DNA of 64,000 nt from Acetofilamentum sp. (GTDB lineage Bacteria > Hydrothermota > 32-111), in the NCBI GenBank assembly GCA_020721805.1, contig DYMB01000005.1, positions 1 to 64,000 of the forward strand, written 5' to 3'. The position numbers were made by a program, and so were the translations under genes. A model generated the notes under the pieces. The model was not told the DNA's origin and searched no databases. It saw only the letters and a list, made by a program, of their open reading frames with translations. Positions 7,381 to 16,604 of the stretch are shown here, piece after piece (position 1 is the first letter of the stretch; every line of letters begins with the position of its first letter).

Positions 7381-9095
7381 AAAAAAGATTTTTTTTGCGT
7401 ATTTTTATTTCATTGTTTTTTGTATCGATAATCTCTCTCTTCTCTTTTCTTTTGTTTTCTGTTAAAAATGTTAAAGCATATTCAATTTTAAATGAAGGAA
7501 AACATATTGAAAAAGTTCTTTTATTAGTTTCCTATAATATTTTACCAGATCTTTCAGAGAAAAACTTTGATACCATAGATTCAATTTTTAAATCAATTTC
7601 AAATTCCACAGGTTATCGTATAACTCTTATAGATAAAGAGGGGAAAGTTTTACTTGATACCGATGAGAATCCTAAAAAGATGTCGAATCATTCAGACAGA
7701 CCAGAAATAGAGGATGCATTGTTAAAAGGAAAAGGTAAGAGTGTTAGATTCTCCATAACAAAACAAAAAAATCTGTTATATGTTGCAACACTCTTAAAAA
7801 TTGAAGAAAAAATATTTGTTTTAAGAGTATCTACACCTTTAAGTGACATTGATAAATCTATAAAAGATTTTTACTCTGGTTTTATTCTCATATTTTTTAT
7901 TATTATAAGTTTTATGCTTGTTATTTCATTATTTATAACAAAAAATGTATACCAGCCGATAGATAGATTGGTTCATCTGGCAGGGAGAGTCTCTGAAGGT
8001 GATTTTAGTGTAAGGGCTTTAATATTCAGAAACGATGAAATAAAGAATCTTGCAGAATCGTTTAATCTTATGATAGAAAGGATCGAAGAACTTTTTTCCA
8101 GAACAAGGGAACAGAGAGATGAGATGAATAAAATAATAATGACAATGCAGGAAGGAGTTATGGTTATAGATAAGAATGGGAAAATAGTTCTTTCAAATAG
8201 TGCTTCTGAAAAGATCTTTTTTTCGACAGATCTTAACGGTAAAAATATAAGAGAAGTTATAAAGAATATGGATTTTTTGGAACTCTTCTCAAAAAGTGCT
8301 CTTGAAAAAAAGGATATTAGTGGTGAAATCAAATATAAAGATCAGAATATCGTATTAAATTTTGGATATATAGATAATCTTGATGAAATAGTTGCAACAT
8401 TTTTTGATATTACACAGATAAGAAAAGTTGATAGGTTGAGAAAAGAGTTTATAGTAAATGCATCACATGAATTAAGGACACCATTAACGGCGATGAAAGG
8501 TTTTATCGAGACCATGATGGATACGGTAGATGAAACAAACAAAAAATACCTTAAAATACTTGAAAAGCATACGGATAGACTTATACATATAGTAGAGGAT
8601 CTATTAACATTGTCATATCTTGAAAATCTTGAAACTCTTGAGAAGGAGGAAACAGATCTGGTTGGATTGACTGATAATATAATAAAGATAATGAAACCTA
8701 AAGCTGAAAAAAAAGGATTGAAGTTTTATTTTGAATATGAAAAATTACCAAAGATAAGTGTTGATATTTTTAAAATGGAACAGGTTTTAATCAATCTGAT
8801 AGATAACGCTATAAGGTATACTGAAGAAGGTTATATAAAAGTTCTATTGAAACATTATGAAAAAAATATTTTTATAGAGGTTGAAGATACTGGAATTGGA
8901 ATAAATCAAAAGGATATGGAAAGAATATTTGAAAGATTCTATGTTGTGGATAAATCAAGGTCAAAAAAGAGTGGAGGCACAGGACTTGGTCTTGCCATAG
9001 TTAAACATATAGTTCTTCTCCATGAGGGGAAAATTTATGTTGAATCGGGTGGCGGTAAAACAAAATTCACAGTGGAATTAAAATTAGACAGGTAA
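7377..9095 (+). CDS. phoR: PhoR-type phosphate sensor histidine kinase
   Basis: 572 residues. Two transmembrane helices (about 7-29 and 165-187) flank an extracytoplasmic sensor segment. A HAMP region (about 190-240) and a PAS-like domain (about 255-345) follow. The HisKA box NASHELRTPLTAMKGF places the phosphorylated His at residue 364. The ATPase domain shows NLIDNAIRYT (N box), DTGIGI (G1) and GGTGLGLAIVKHIV (G2). It starts 4 bp inside phoB (ATGA overlap). The larger periplasmic part resembles the Gram-positive and anaerobe PhoR type rather than the short E. coli form. Confidence 0.9.
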   Translation: MKKRFFLRIFISLFFVSIISLFSFLLFSVKNVKAYSILNEGKHIEKVLLLVSYNILPDLSEKNFDTIDSIFKSISNSTGYRITLIDKEGKVLLDTDENPKKMSNHSDRPEIEDALLKGKGKSVRFSITKQKNLLYVATLLKIEEKIFVLRVSTPLSDIDKSIKDFYSGFILIFFIIISFMLVISLFITKNVYQPIDRLVHLAGRVSEGDFSVRALIFRNDEIKNLAESFNLMIERIEELFSRTREQRDEMNKIIMTMQEGVMVIDKNGKIVLSNSASEKIFFSTDLNGKNIREVIKNMDFLELFSKSALEKKDISGEIKYKDQNIVLNFGYIDNLDEIVATFFDITQIRKVDRLRKEFIVNASHELRTPLTAMKGFIETMMDTVDETNKKYLKILEKHTDRLIHIVEDLLTLSYLENLETLEKEETDLVGLTDNIIKIMKPKAEKKGLKFYFEYEKLPKISVDIFKMEQVLINLIDNAIRYTEEGYIKVLLKHYEKNIFIEVEDTGIGINQKDMERIFERFYVVDKSRSKKSGGTGLGLAIVKHIVLLHEGKIYVESGGGKTKFTVELKLDR

Positions 9096-9106
9096 AGGAG
9101 AAAAAT

Positions 9107-9763
9107 ATGATTGTTGAAAAAATCGAACAACTGAACAACGAGATTCTTGATTATGCTTTTTTAATAGAGAAGATGATAGAAAAATCCATGAATGGTTTTC
9201 TTGAGAAGGATAAAATAATACTTGAGGAAGTGCTAAAGGTTGATGAGGAAAATGCTAATAAAATGGAATTAAAATTGGATGAAATGCTTTTTCAATACAT
9301 AGCACAGTTTGAACCAAAAGCAAAAGATTTGAGAAGAATTCTAATGATGTTGAAGATGAATAATGATCTTGAAAGGATTGGTGATCATTGTGTCAACATT
9401 TCAGAGAGTGCACTCTTCCTTATAGATTATCCAAAGATAAAAGAGTTTGATAAGATATTTGAATTGAGTGATATGGTAAAAGATATGTTGGAGAATTCAA
9501 TAGATGCTTTTTTAAAATCTGATACTAAACTTGCTTACAGTGTGTGTGAAAATGATAATCTTGTAGATCATATAAAAAAAGATGTTGTAAATGATCTTAT
9601 TGAAGTAATGATACAGGATTCAAAAACGATACAGAGGGCTATGCATCTAAATAGAATATCCTCAAATCTTGAAAGGATAGCAGATCTTGCAACCAACATA
9701 AGCGAAGATGTTATTTTTATTGAAGAAGGAAAAGTTATAAAACACCATTCAGGCAATATTTAA
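9107..9763 (+). CDS. phoU: Phosphate signalling regulator PhoU
   Basis: 218 residues, all-helical, made of two three-helix repeats. Each carries a PhoU metal-binding style motif: NNDLERIGDHCVNI around residues 84-97 and SSNLERIADLATNI around 185-198. PhoU links PstSCAB transport state to PhoR and damps signalling when phosphate is plentiful. It has a good AAAGGAG start 11 bp after phoR and is the last gene of the cluster. Confidence 0.95.
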   Translation: MIVEKIEQLNNEILDYAFLIEKMIEKSMNGFLEKDKIILEEVLKVDEENANKMELKLDEMLFQYIAQFEPKAKDLRRILMMLKMNNDLERIGDHCVNISESALFLIDYPKIKEFDKIFELSDMVKDMLENSIDAFLKSDTKLAYSVCENDNLVDHIKKDVVNDLIEVMIQDSKTIQRAMHLNRISSNLERIADLATNISEDVIFIEEGKVIKHHSGNI

Positions 9764-9865
9764 AAAGTTTATTTACAAAACCAAAAAAATATCAGAACCT
9801 GTTATTAAAAAATATATTTTTTACATAACTTTTATTATACTGTATAGAATTTTATAACTTATTCA

Positions 9866-9893
9866 CCACAGTAAGGGGATTGCTCACAATGAC
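9866..9893. repeat. Internally deleted second copy of the GTCATTGCGA repeat
   Basis: The reverse strand reads GTCATTGTGAGCAATCCCC and continues TTACTGTGG, matching the first 45 bases of the element at 1084 (GTCATTGCGAG, then GCAATCCCCTTACTGCGG) except that about 16 bases between the two blocks are missing and there are two transitions. The distal half of the element is absent. It lies between phoU and the TM2 gene and may contribute to the ends of both transcripts. Confidence 0.65.
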
Positions 9894-9901
9894 AAAAACA
9901 A

Positions 9902-10243
9902 TTAAATAAATTTATTTCCAGACGCATCAAAATTTACGGTAATAATTTCTATGATAGCCCATATCCAGACTACTGGAATAAGAATCCCAATAGATAAAAG
10001 TGAAATGAGAAGTTGAGAAATACCTCTACCATTATATCCAGCATAAAAATTGTGTATTCCCAGATAGCCTAAAAATATAGCGAGTAAAATATAAACAACT
10101 TTTTGTTTGGCATTAGGATTTGAATCGGTTTCATTCTTTTTCAATCTTACTCCACATTTTGGGCATATTTCCGCTTCTTTTTTTATTATGGCACCACAGG
10201 AAGGACAATACATTTCATCTGGACCTTTTACATTCTCAGTCAT
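9902..10243 (-). CDS. Zinc-ribbon plus TM2-domain membrane protein
   Basis: 113 residues. An N-terminal zinc ribbon has CPSCG and CPKCG pairs (about residues 13-32). A TM2 domain follows, with two helices around KVVYILLAIFLGYLGIHNFY and the C-terminal half, and the typical GIHNFYAG turn. The role of TM2 proteins is not settled. Start ATG is preceded by AAAAGGGGG and by a TTGACA/TATTAT promoter at 10270-10298, so it is probably a one-gene unit. Confidence 0.85.
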   Translation of the reverse strand: MTENVKGPDEMYCPSCGAIIKKEAEICPKCGVRLKKNETDSNPNAKQKVVYILLAIFLGYLGIHNFYAGYNGRGISQLLISLLSIGILIPVVWIWAIIEIITVNFDASGNKFI

Positions 10244-10553
10244 TTTTCCCCCTTTTAATTGTTTCTTTAATAATAGAGAAAATAGAAAAAATTGTCAAGT
10301 TTTATATTATGTTTATTATTTTAATTTTTACATTTTATCAAAGAATCTTTTTTGAATAGAAAATCTTATTAAGAATTTGTATTTTAAAAAAGATAAAAAT
10401 TTGATAAACATAGAATATTCTATTATAAATTATTAAAATTTTATTATTTGTAAATGATGTCTTTTTTAAAGTTAATTAAACATATGTTAAAGCTTATAAA
10501 GGATTTGGCTAAATTTTGACTTTATAATGAAAATTCAACATTATTTAAAAAAT
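10244..10553. other. Intergenic, promoter only
   Basis: A+T-rich stretch between two minus-strand genes. The only feature I can support is the promoter of the TM2 gene at 10270-10298. No conserved coding frame or RNA fold is evident. Confidence 0.6.
10270..10298 (-). promoter_or_regulatory. Promoter of the TM2-domain gene
   Basis: On the minus strand TTGACA (10298-10293), a 17-bp spacer and TATTAT (10275-10270) form a near-consensus vegetative promoter. The leader is about 20 nt and contains the GGGGG Shine-Dalgarno. Confidence 0.7.
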
Positions 10554-10877
10554 TTAAAAATAAAGATAAATGTTGTTATTTTTATCTGTTTTTATTTTTT
10601 TATATTTTCCTTTGTTTTTTATCAAAAACTCTTTTATATGTTTAAATATTACAGGACCATCTTGTGAATGCGTTCCCTTTCCACATATGATTATTAGTTT
10701 TTTCAAATTTTCTTTTGTGGAACTTTTTAAGATCATATCTATTTTTTCTTCAGCCTCTAATTTTGTATGTAGATGAAGATCTATCTTTTTAACATTCCTC
10801 TTTTCCTCTTTTTTTTCTTTGTTAAAAACTGGATAATTCTCAAGTAAATTTAAAAATTTTTCTCTTTCATTTTTCAT
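10554..10877 (-). CDS. Stand-alone Smr-domain protein
   Basis: 107 residues. A charged N-terminal segment is followed by an Smr domain: KIDLHLHTKLEAEEKID near 31-47 (the LDLH-type motif) and IICGKGTHSQDGP near 68-80 (the HGKGTG-type loop). Smr domains found alone or in MutS2 are linked to nucleic-acid cleavage. It is 36 bp downstream of the DUF1028 gene on the same strand and no Shine-Dalgarno is visible, so it may be translated from a shared transcript. Confidence 0.8.
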   Translation of the reverse strand: MKNEREKFLNLLENYPVFNKEKKEEKRNVKKIDLHLHTKLEAEEKIDMILKSSTKENLKKLIIICGKGTHSQDGPVIFKHIKEFLIKNKGKYKKIKTDKNNNIYLYF

Positions 10878-10913
10878 AGTCTAAAATTTTTTTAAAATAT
10901 ATATTATTTTTAG

Positions 10914-11969
10914 TTATTTGGTTTTACTCCATTCTTCTAATTTTTTTCTAAAAATTTCATTATCAGGCATAAGTTTCAATGCTTTCTCTTCATATTCTAT
11001 GGCTTTTTTTATATTTCCAAGTCTATAATATATTTCTCCAGCAGTATCATAAATGTTGCCATCATCATCTTTCAATTTTATCGCTTTTAATATAAGATCA
11101 AGAGCATCTTCCAACTTGTAATCGTTTATAGCCATCTCCCATGCTATGGAATTAAGAGTTTGGTAATCTGCTGGAAATTTATTTATCAGGTGGACAACCC
11201 TTTTAAATGCTTCTTCAGATTTTTTTATTTTTTTTTCTCTGAAAGATTCTATCGCTATTCTTATATATGAAGAGGCAAGAAAACTCTTTTGGTATTCATT
11301 GTATAATCTTTCAAGTTCATCTATTGGGTTTTTACTATCATCTACTCTAATATCAACCAATTTATCATCATAACCTGAATATCCACCATTTTTTGAAACA
11401 ACAAGTAAAGCGGCACTCTGCATTCCCCTTTTATCTCCACCAGCCTTTTGTCCCGATTTTAAACTTTCTATTAATCTTTCTGCAAGGGGTAGTGATGATT
11501 TTTCAAAAGTTTCAGCCATATTTTTTAAAACATCCTCACTGTAAAGAATATTACCTTGAACCGTATAGTTTTTCTTTATTATATGACCCGCATATTGGGT
11601 ACAGAAACTACCTGTAAAGGCATAAGAGAAACCATTTTTATCAACTAAACCAACCTGTCTGAACTGGTAATTTGAATCATCTTTTAAAAGTTCTTCTATT
11701 ACACCTTTTGCATCCAATCCCATTGATAAAAGTTTCATAGATTTTTCTTTAAAAGTTGTATTTCCCCATGCCTGCGTTGCAATGGCACCTAAACCCGCTT
11801 TTGCATAGGGAACAACGGAACCGACAGCAAAAAATTTGGATTGAACCGCAATCCCCCATTCTTCCATCAAAGAATCATATGCAACTATGGAATATGTAGA
11901 TATATTTGGAATGGTGAGAGCAAAAATTAAAATAGGAGTTAGTAAAAAAATTAAAAAGTATCTTTTCAT
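10914..11969 (-). CDS. Secreted DUF1028 protein with C-terminal TPR repeats
   Basis: About 351 residues from the ATG at 11969; a GTG at 11978 has no ribosome site. A signal peptide ends near FALTIPN. Residues about 20-235 match DUF1028, an Ntn-hydrolase-like family of unknown reaction: STYSIVAYD at the mature N-terminus, QSKFFAVGSVVPYAKAGLGA, ATQAWGN and RGMQSAALLVV. The last 110 residues form TPR units, for example GNIYDTAGEIYYRLGNIKKA. A promoter TTGATT, 16 bp, TAGAAT lies upstream at about 12006-12032. Confidence 0.85.
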   Translation of the reverse strand: MKRYFLIFLLTPILIFALTIPNISTYSIVAYDSLMEEWGIAVQSKFFAVGSVVPYAKAGLGAIATQAWGNTTFKEKSMKLLSMGLDAKGVIEELLKDDSNYQFRQVGLVDKNGFSYAFTGSFCTQYAGHIIKKNYTVQGNILYSEDVLKNMAETFEKSSLPLAERLIESLKSGQKAGGDKRGMQSAALLVVSKNGGYSGYDDKLVDIRVDDSKNPIDELERLYNEYQKSFLASSYIRIAIESFREKKIKKSEEAFKRVVHLINKFPADYQTLNSIAWEMAINDYKLEDALDLILKAIKLKDDDGNIYDTAGEIYYRLGNIKKAIEYEEKALKLMPDNEIFRKKLEEWSKTK

Positions 11970-11978
11970 ATTACCCAC

Positions 11979-12295
11979 TTTTTGATTTTATATTATTCTA
12001 TGATCTATCCATAAAAAATCAAGAATTTTTAATAAAATTAACTTAAATTTCAAAAAAATAGATTAAAAGTATCAACCTAAATAGAAAAATTTTATTTTTC
12101 AAAAATTTATACTTTTTTTATAAGATTTGAAAATTTTTTACTATTCTTTTTATTTTTTGAAGATAAGTCGCTTATTTTTTAATACTTATATTAAATTTAA
12201 TAATATTAAAAATATTTTTTTAAAAAACTGCTATTATTTTTTAATTATAATTGATTTTTCTTTTAAATTTTGACTTTTAATCAATTAAATAACAG
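11979..12295. other. Intergenic between divergent units
   Basis: Very A+T-rich. It contains the likely minus-strand promoter of the DUF1028 gene near 12006-12032. I see no coding frame, RNA fold or repeat in the rest. Confidence 0.55.
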
Positions 12296-12323
12296 TTGAT
12301 TTTTACAAAAAAAGGCATATAAT
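12296..12323 (+). promoter_or_regulatory. Promoter of the polysaccharide-to-rqcH run
   Basis: TTGATT (12296-12301), 16-bp spacer, TATAAT (12318-12323). A leader of about 27 nt with AGGAGG at 12341-12346 leads to the ATG at 12357. It heads a run of tightly spaced genes reaching 23989. Confidence 0.75.
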
Positions 12324-12356
12324 CAATTAAATTTACTTTAAGGAGGTTATTCTATT

Positions 12357-13472
12357 ATGATGAATGTTCCTTTTCTTGATCTTAAGGCTCAATATCATTC
12401 AATAAAAGATGAAGTTGATAAAAAACTTGTTGAGGTTTGTGAAAATACAGCTTTTACACTTGGGCCTTATGTCGAAGAGTTTGAAAAAAAGTTTTCTGAA
12501 TATTTGGGAGTGAAACATTTTGTTGCCACAAGCACGGGAACAAGTGCTTTACATTCAGCGTTGTTGGCTTTTGGAATCGGCAACAAGGATGAGGTAATCG
12601 TTCCAGTAAACACCTTTACCGCAACTGCTGAGGCTGTTGTAATGGTTGGTGCAAAACCGGTCTTTGTTGATAATGATCCTGTTACATATAATATGGATAT
12701 ATCGAAGATAGAGAATCTTATTACACATAAAACTAGGGCTATAATACCGGTTCATCTTTACGGTATGCCTGTTGATATGGAAAAACTTGGTGAAATAGCG
12801 AAAAAACATAATCTTATAGTGATAGAAGATTGCGCGCAATCACATGGTGCAAAGTTTAAAGGGAAAATAACTGGAACTTTTGGCCATGCTGCCTGTTTTT
12901 CTTTTTATCCTGGTAAAAACCTTGGCTCATATGGAGAGGGAGGAGGCGTTGCAACGAACTCCACGGAAATAGCTGAAAAGATAGAAAAGATAAGAAATCA
13001 TGGTTCAAAAATAAAATATGTCCACGAGTTTGTGGGATACAATTATCATATGCATGGTTTTCAGGGTGCCATGTTGACTATAAAATTGAAATATCTTGAT
13101 GGTTGGAACAAAAGAAGACTTCAGATTGCAAAAAGGTATAATGAAATGTTAAAAGATGTAAAAGATGTTGTTCCTCCATTTATAGATGATAATTGTGAAC
13201 ATGTTTTCCATCTTTATGTTATAAGAACAAATAAAAGGGAAGAGTTAAAAAATTTTTTAAATGATAATGGGATTGGAACAAACATCCATTATCCTCATCC
13301 TTTACATCTTCAGGAATCTTACAAATTTCTAGGATACAAAAAGGGAAGTTTTCCGATAGCAGAGGGTTATGCCCCAAAACTTCTTTCTTTACCAATCTAT
13401 CCGGAGATAACCGATGAACAGATCGATTATGTTGTTGAAAAGATTAAACAATTTTACAGGGAAAATGGATGA
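12357..13472 (+). CDS. DegT/DnrJ/EryC1/StrS-family sugar aminotransferase
   Basis: 371 residues, usual size for the family. These PLP enzymes transfer an amino group to a keto nucleotide sugar. FSFYPGKNLGSYGEGG places the PLP lysine at residue 187; VIEDCAQSHGA contains the Asp that contacts the pyridine ring, and TSTGTSALHSAL binds the cofactor phosphate. It opens a polysaccharide module: the next genes are a Gfo/Idh/MocA oxidoreductase (4-bp overlap) and a sugar-phosphate transferase, so it probably builds an amino sugar for a surface glycan. Confidence 0.9.
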   Translation: MMNVPFLDLKAQYHSIKDEVDKKLVEVCENTAFTLGPYVEEFEKKFSEYLGVKHFVATSTGTSALHSALLAFGIGNKDEVIVPVNTFTATAEAVVMVGAKPVFVDNDPVTYNMDISKIENLITHKTRAIIPVHLYGMPVDMEKLGEIAKKHNLIVIEDCAQSHGAKFKGKITGTFGHAACFSFYPGKNLGSYGEGGGVATNSTEIAEKIEKIRNHGSKIKYVHEFVGYNYHMHGFQGAMLTIKLKYLDGWNKRRLQIAKRYNEMLKDVKDVVPPFIDDNCEHVFHLYVIRTNKREELKNFLNDNGIGTNIHYPHPLHLQESYKFLGYKKGSFPIAEGYAPKLLSLPIYPEITDEQIDYVVEKIKQFYRENG

Positions 13473-14458
13473 AGAGTTTTGCCTTGATAGGTTATGGATA
13501 TTGGGGACCCAATCTTTTAAGAGTTCTCGATTCTTTGAAAAATGTAAGAGTAAAATATGTATGTGATCTTGATGAGAAAAAACTTAAAGAAGCAAAGGAA
13601 AAATATCCAAACTATATATATACAAAAAATGTAGAAAAGATATTAAAAGATGATGAGGTAAATGCCATTGTAATAGCAACTCCAATAGAATCACACTATC
13701 CTCTGGCAAAAAACGCCTTTCTTGCAAATAAGGATGTTTTCATAGAAAAACCTCTCGCTGGTTCTGTTGAGGAATCCAGAGAACTTGTTGAGTTATCTAA
13801 AAAAAAGAACAGAATACTTATGGTTGGTCATACTTTCCTTTATTCACCACCTGTAAGGAAAATAAAATCGATAATCGAATCAAACGAATTAGGGGATATA
13901 TTCTTTATTACAAGTTCAAGAGTTAATCTTGGATTGCATAGAAAATCTATATCGGTAGTTTGGGATCTTGCTCCCCATGATCTTTCAATAATTTTTTATT
14001 GTCTGGGTGAATATCCTGTATATATAGATGCCATGGGAAGAGATTCTGTGATCAAGGGAATCCCTGATGTCTCTTTTATTAACTTAAAGTTTCCATCAAA
14101 GATAATTGCAAACATTGAACTCTCATGGCTTGCTCCAACAAAGATGAGAAGAACAATAGTTGTTGGATCAAAAAAGATGCTCATTTATGATGATGGTGAA
14201 CCAAACGAAAAGATAAAAATTTATGACAAAGGGATAGATGTAAAAACACCGGAGTCTTTTGGAGAATATCAACTAATATACAGAACGGGAGATATGTTTA
14301 TTCCAAGAATTGAAAATGTAGAACCTTTAAAGATAGAAATGGAAGATTTTGTTGAATGTATAGAAACAAGAAAAAATCCAGTTTCAGATGGAGAATTTGG
14401 TTTAAAGATAGTGGAGACAATACAGGTAGCGGATAGAATTCTTTATAAGAATCTATGA
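13469..14458 (+). CDS. Gfo/Idh/MocA-family NAD(P)-dependent oxidoreductase
   Basis: 329 residues. The N-terminal Rossmann motif is GYGYWGPNLLRVL, and EKPLAGSVEES contains the conserved EKP of the family; VGHTFLYSPPV and WDLAPHDLSII follow in the catalytic part. In company with a DegT aminotransferase this resembles the dehydrogenase/aminotransferase pairs that make 3-amino or N-acetyl uronic sugars (the WlbA/WbpB type). The exact substrate cannot be read from the sequence. It overlaps both neighbours by 4 bp. Confidence 0.85.
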   Translation: MKSFALIGYGYWGPNLLRVLDSLKNVRVKYVCDLDEKKLKEAKEKYPNYIYTKNVEKILKDDEVNAIVIATPIESHYPLAKNAFLANKDVFIEKPLAGSVEESRELVELSKKKNRILMVGHTFLYSPPVRKIKSIIESNELGDIFFITSSRVNLGLHRKSISVVWDLAPHDLSIIFYCLGEYPVYIDAMGRDSVIKGIPDVSFINLKFPSKIIANIELSWLAPTKMRRTIVVGSKKMLIYDDGEPNEKIKIYDKGIDVKTPESFGEYQLIYRTGDMFIPRIENVEPLKIEMEDFVECIETRKNPVSDGEFGLKIVETIQVADRILYKNL

Positions 14459-15855
14459 TTACCAGAACTTCTAAGATAAAAAAATATTTCATCGTTTTTA
14501 CAGATATAACGATAATCATATTATCCTATTTTTTTGCTTTATGGTTTAGGCTGCATTCAGGTCTATTTTCACCGGCAAGCCATTTTGCTTTAACTTTTGA
14601 GCATCTTATTACAATTTTTGTAGTAACCTTTTTTCAAATATATATTCTATACGAAAAAGGATTGTATTCTGAAAAGTATTTTTTAAGAAGAATCAAACAG
14701 ATACCTATAATAATTCAATCATCATTGTTCGCAATAATAATTCTTTTGTTTTTTTCATATGTAACCAAAGAAAATCCTTTTTTAGAAAGAAGATCTGTAA
14801 TAGTTATAGCCTTTTTTCTTGAAATCATTCTGATGATATTTTTTAGAATTTTTGTTTTTAGAAAATTTTTTCATGTACTTTTAAAAAAAGGTATAGGAAA
14901 AGAGAATATACTTATCATTGGAAAGAGGGAAAGAGCAGAAAGATTGAAACTATCGTTACTTGATTTTGACAGATTCAGGTTCGTAATAAAAGATATAATT
15001 TCCGAAAATATAAATGTTGATAAGATTAAAAAAAGAGTTGAGGATAAAGATATAGATACGATTTTTTTGATAGAGGATGGTATAGAGAAAAATAATATTA
15101 TAAATATCATAGCCTTATGCAAAAATAAAAATCTTCAAATATTTCTTCTTTCCAATATGTTCGACCTTGCTGTTTCAAATGTCGACCTAACAACTTTTGA
15201 GGGAATACCGGTTGTTGAGTTGACTCAAAAAAATATGCTTGTCAACATTTTTTTTAAAAGAATGATGGATATTCTTTTATCGTTGATTTTACTAATATTC
15301 CTTTTACCTTTTTTTGTAATTATAGGAATAATGATAAAACTCGATTCCAAAGGTCATATCTTTTTTTTACAGGAAAGGATAGGGAAGAATGGTAAAAAAT
15401 TTAAAATTATAAAGTTTAGAACGATGTATGTTAACAATGATGAAAATGTTCACAAAGAGTATGTTATCAAATTCATAAAAGAAGGGAAAAAGGATGAATC
15501 CGGGATATATAAAATAAAGAATGATCCAAGGATAACTAAAGTAGGGAAATTTTTAAGGAAATTTTCTATAGATGAGTTCCCACAATTGATCAATGTTTTA
15601 AAAGGCGAAATGTCACTTGTTGGACCAAGACCACCGATCCAGTATGAAGTTGAAAACTATGATGAATGGCATAAGAGAAGGTTGAGCGTTAAACCTGGAA
15701 TGACCGGAATGTGGCAAGTTTCAGGAAGAAACAAAATCGGTTTTGAGGATATGGTTCTACTCGATATATATTATGTTGAAAATTTTAATATCTGGCTTGA
15801 TATGGTTATCCTTGTAAAAACTTTCTTCGTTGTTTTAAAAAGAGAAGGCGAATGA
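14455..15855 (+). CDS. Polyprenyl-phosphate sugar-1-phosphate transferase
   Basis: 466 residues. The N-terminal half has four hydrophobic helices (to about residue 140), then a Rossmann-like central part and one further helix near 270-290. The C-terminal transferase domain has KIIKFRTMYVN, DEFPQLINVLKGEMSLVGPR and KPGMTGMWQVSGRN, the WcaJ/WbaP type. It attaches the first sugar phosphate to undecaprenyl phosphate, starting assembly of a surface polysaccharide. Translation is coupled to the upstream oxidoreductase. Confidence 0.92.
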   Translation: MITRTSKIKKYFIVFTDITIIILSYFFALWFRLHSGLFSPASHFALTFEHLITIFVVTFFQIYILYEKGLYSEKYFLRRIKQIPIIIQSSLFAIIILLFFSYVTKENPFLERRSVIVIAFFLEIILMIFFRIFVFRKFFHVLLKKGIGKENILIIGKRERAERLKLSLLDFDRFRFVIKDIISENINVDKIKKRVEDKDIDTIFLIEDGIEKNNIINIIALCKNKNLQIFLLSNMFDLAVSNVDLTTFEGIPVVELTQKNMLVNIFFKRMMDILLSLILLIFLLPFFVIIGIMIKLDSKGHIFFLQERIGKNGKKFKIIKFRTMYVNNDENVHKEYVIKFIKEGKKDESGIYKIKNDPRITKVGKFLRKFSIDEFPQLINVLKGEMSLVGPRPPIQYEVENYDEWHKRRLSVKPGMTGMWQVSGRNKIGFEDMVLLDIYYVENFNIWLDMVILVKTFFVVLKREGE

Positions 15856-16604
15856 ATACTATACTTAATGTAAAAAATTTAAGAAAAAATTATGAAAAGT
15901 TTCTATTGAACGATTTAACCTTCCAAATTTTTGAGAAAGAAATAGTTGGATTTCTTGGACCAAACGGTTCAGGTAAAACCACGACCCTAAAACTTTTGAT
16001 CAACAGTATACCCGCAGATGGTGGAGAAATATTTTTTCTGGGTGAAAAAATTAAGAAATCTCATATAGAGTTTAGAAGATATATAGGTTATATGCCTGAA
16101 ACTGGAACACCTTATGAATTTTTAACGGCAAAAGAATATCTTGAGTTTATGATGGATGTTTATAAGGTTAAAAAGAATGATAAAAAGATTGATGAACTTT
16201 TAAGTATATTTGATCTCAAAGATGTTAAAAAAAGAATTAAAAATTTTTCTAAGGGTATGAAACAGAAATTGCTTTTCATCTCTGCGATAATACATGATCC
16301 AAAATTGTTGATACTTGATGAACCCTTTAATTCGGTTGACCCTCAAACCGTATATTTGATGAAAAAAATACTTATCGGATTAAAAGACGAAAAAACATCT
16401 ATAATCTTTTCATCACACATTCTGGAAATCGTCGAAAAGTTATCGGATAGGATAATCCTTTTGAACAATGGTACCAAAGTATACGAAGGCGAGATAAACA
16501 AAATAAAAAAAGAGGAAAGTGTTGAAGAACTCTTCAACAGATTATCATCTTCAAACGACGCTGATGAAAATTTAAAAAAGGTTATAGAGATTATTAAAGA
16601 ATAA
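15852..16604 (+). CDS. ABC-2 type transporter ATP-binding protein
   Basis: 250 residues. Walker A GPNGSGKTTTLK (about 36-47), the signature NFSKGMKQKL, Walker B KLLILDEPFNSVDP and the switch His in SSHILE are intact. It overlaps the preceding sugar transferase by 4 bp and abuts the permease gene. The cargo is unknown; position after a glycan initiator is suggestive of envelope export but does not show it. Confidence 0.9.
   Translation: MNTILNVKNLRKNYEKFLLNDLTFQIFEKEIVGFLGPNGSGKTTTLKLLINSIPADGGEIFFLGEKIKKSHIEFRRYIGYMPETGTPYEFLTAKEYLEFMMDVYKVKKNDKKIDELLSIFDLKDVKKRIKNFSKGMKQKLLFISAIIHDPKLLILDEPFNSVDPQTVYLMKKILIGLKDEKTSIIFSSHILEIVEKLSDRIILLNNGTKVYEGEINKIKKEESVEELFNRLSSSNDADENLKKVIEIIKE

Noticed and set aside
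9807-9822. AAAAAATATATTTTTT palindrome after phoU as terminator
   Set aside because: Made of A and T only, expected by chance in this composition, and it has no GC stem.
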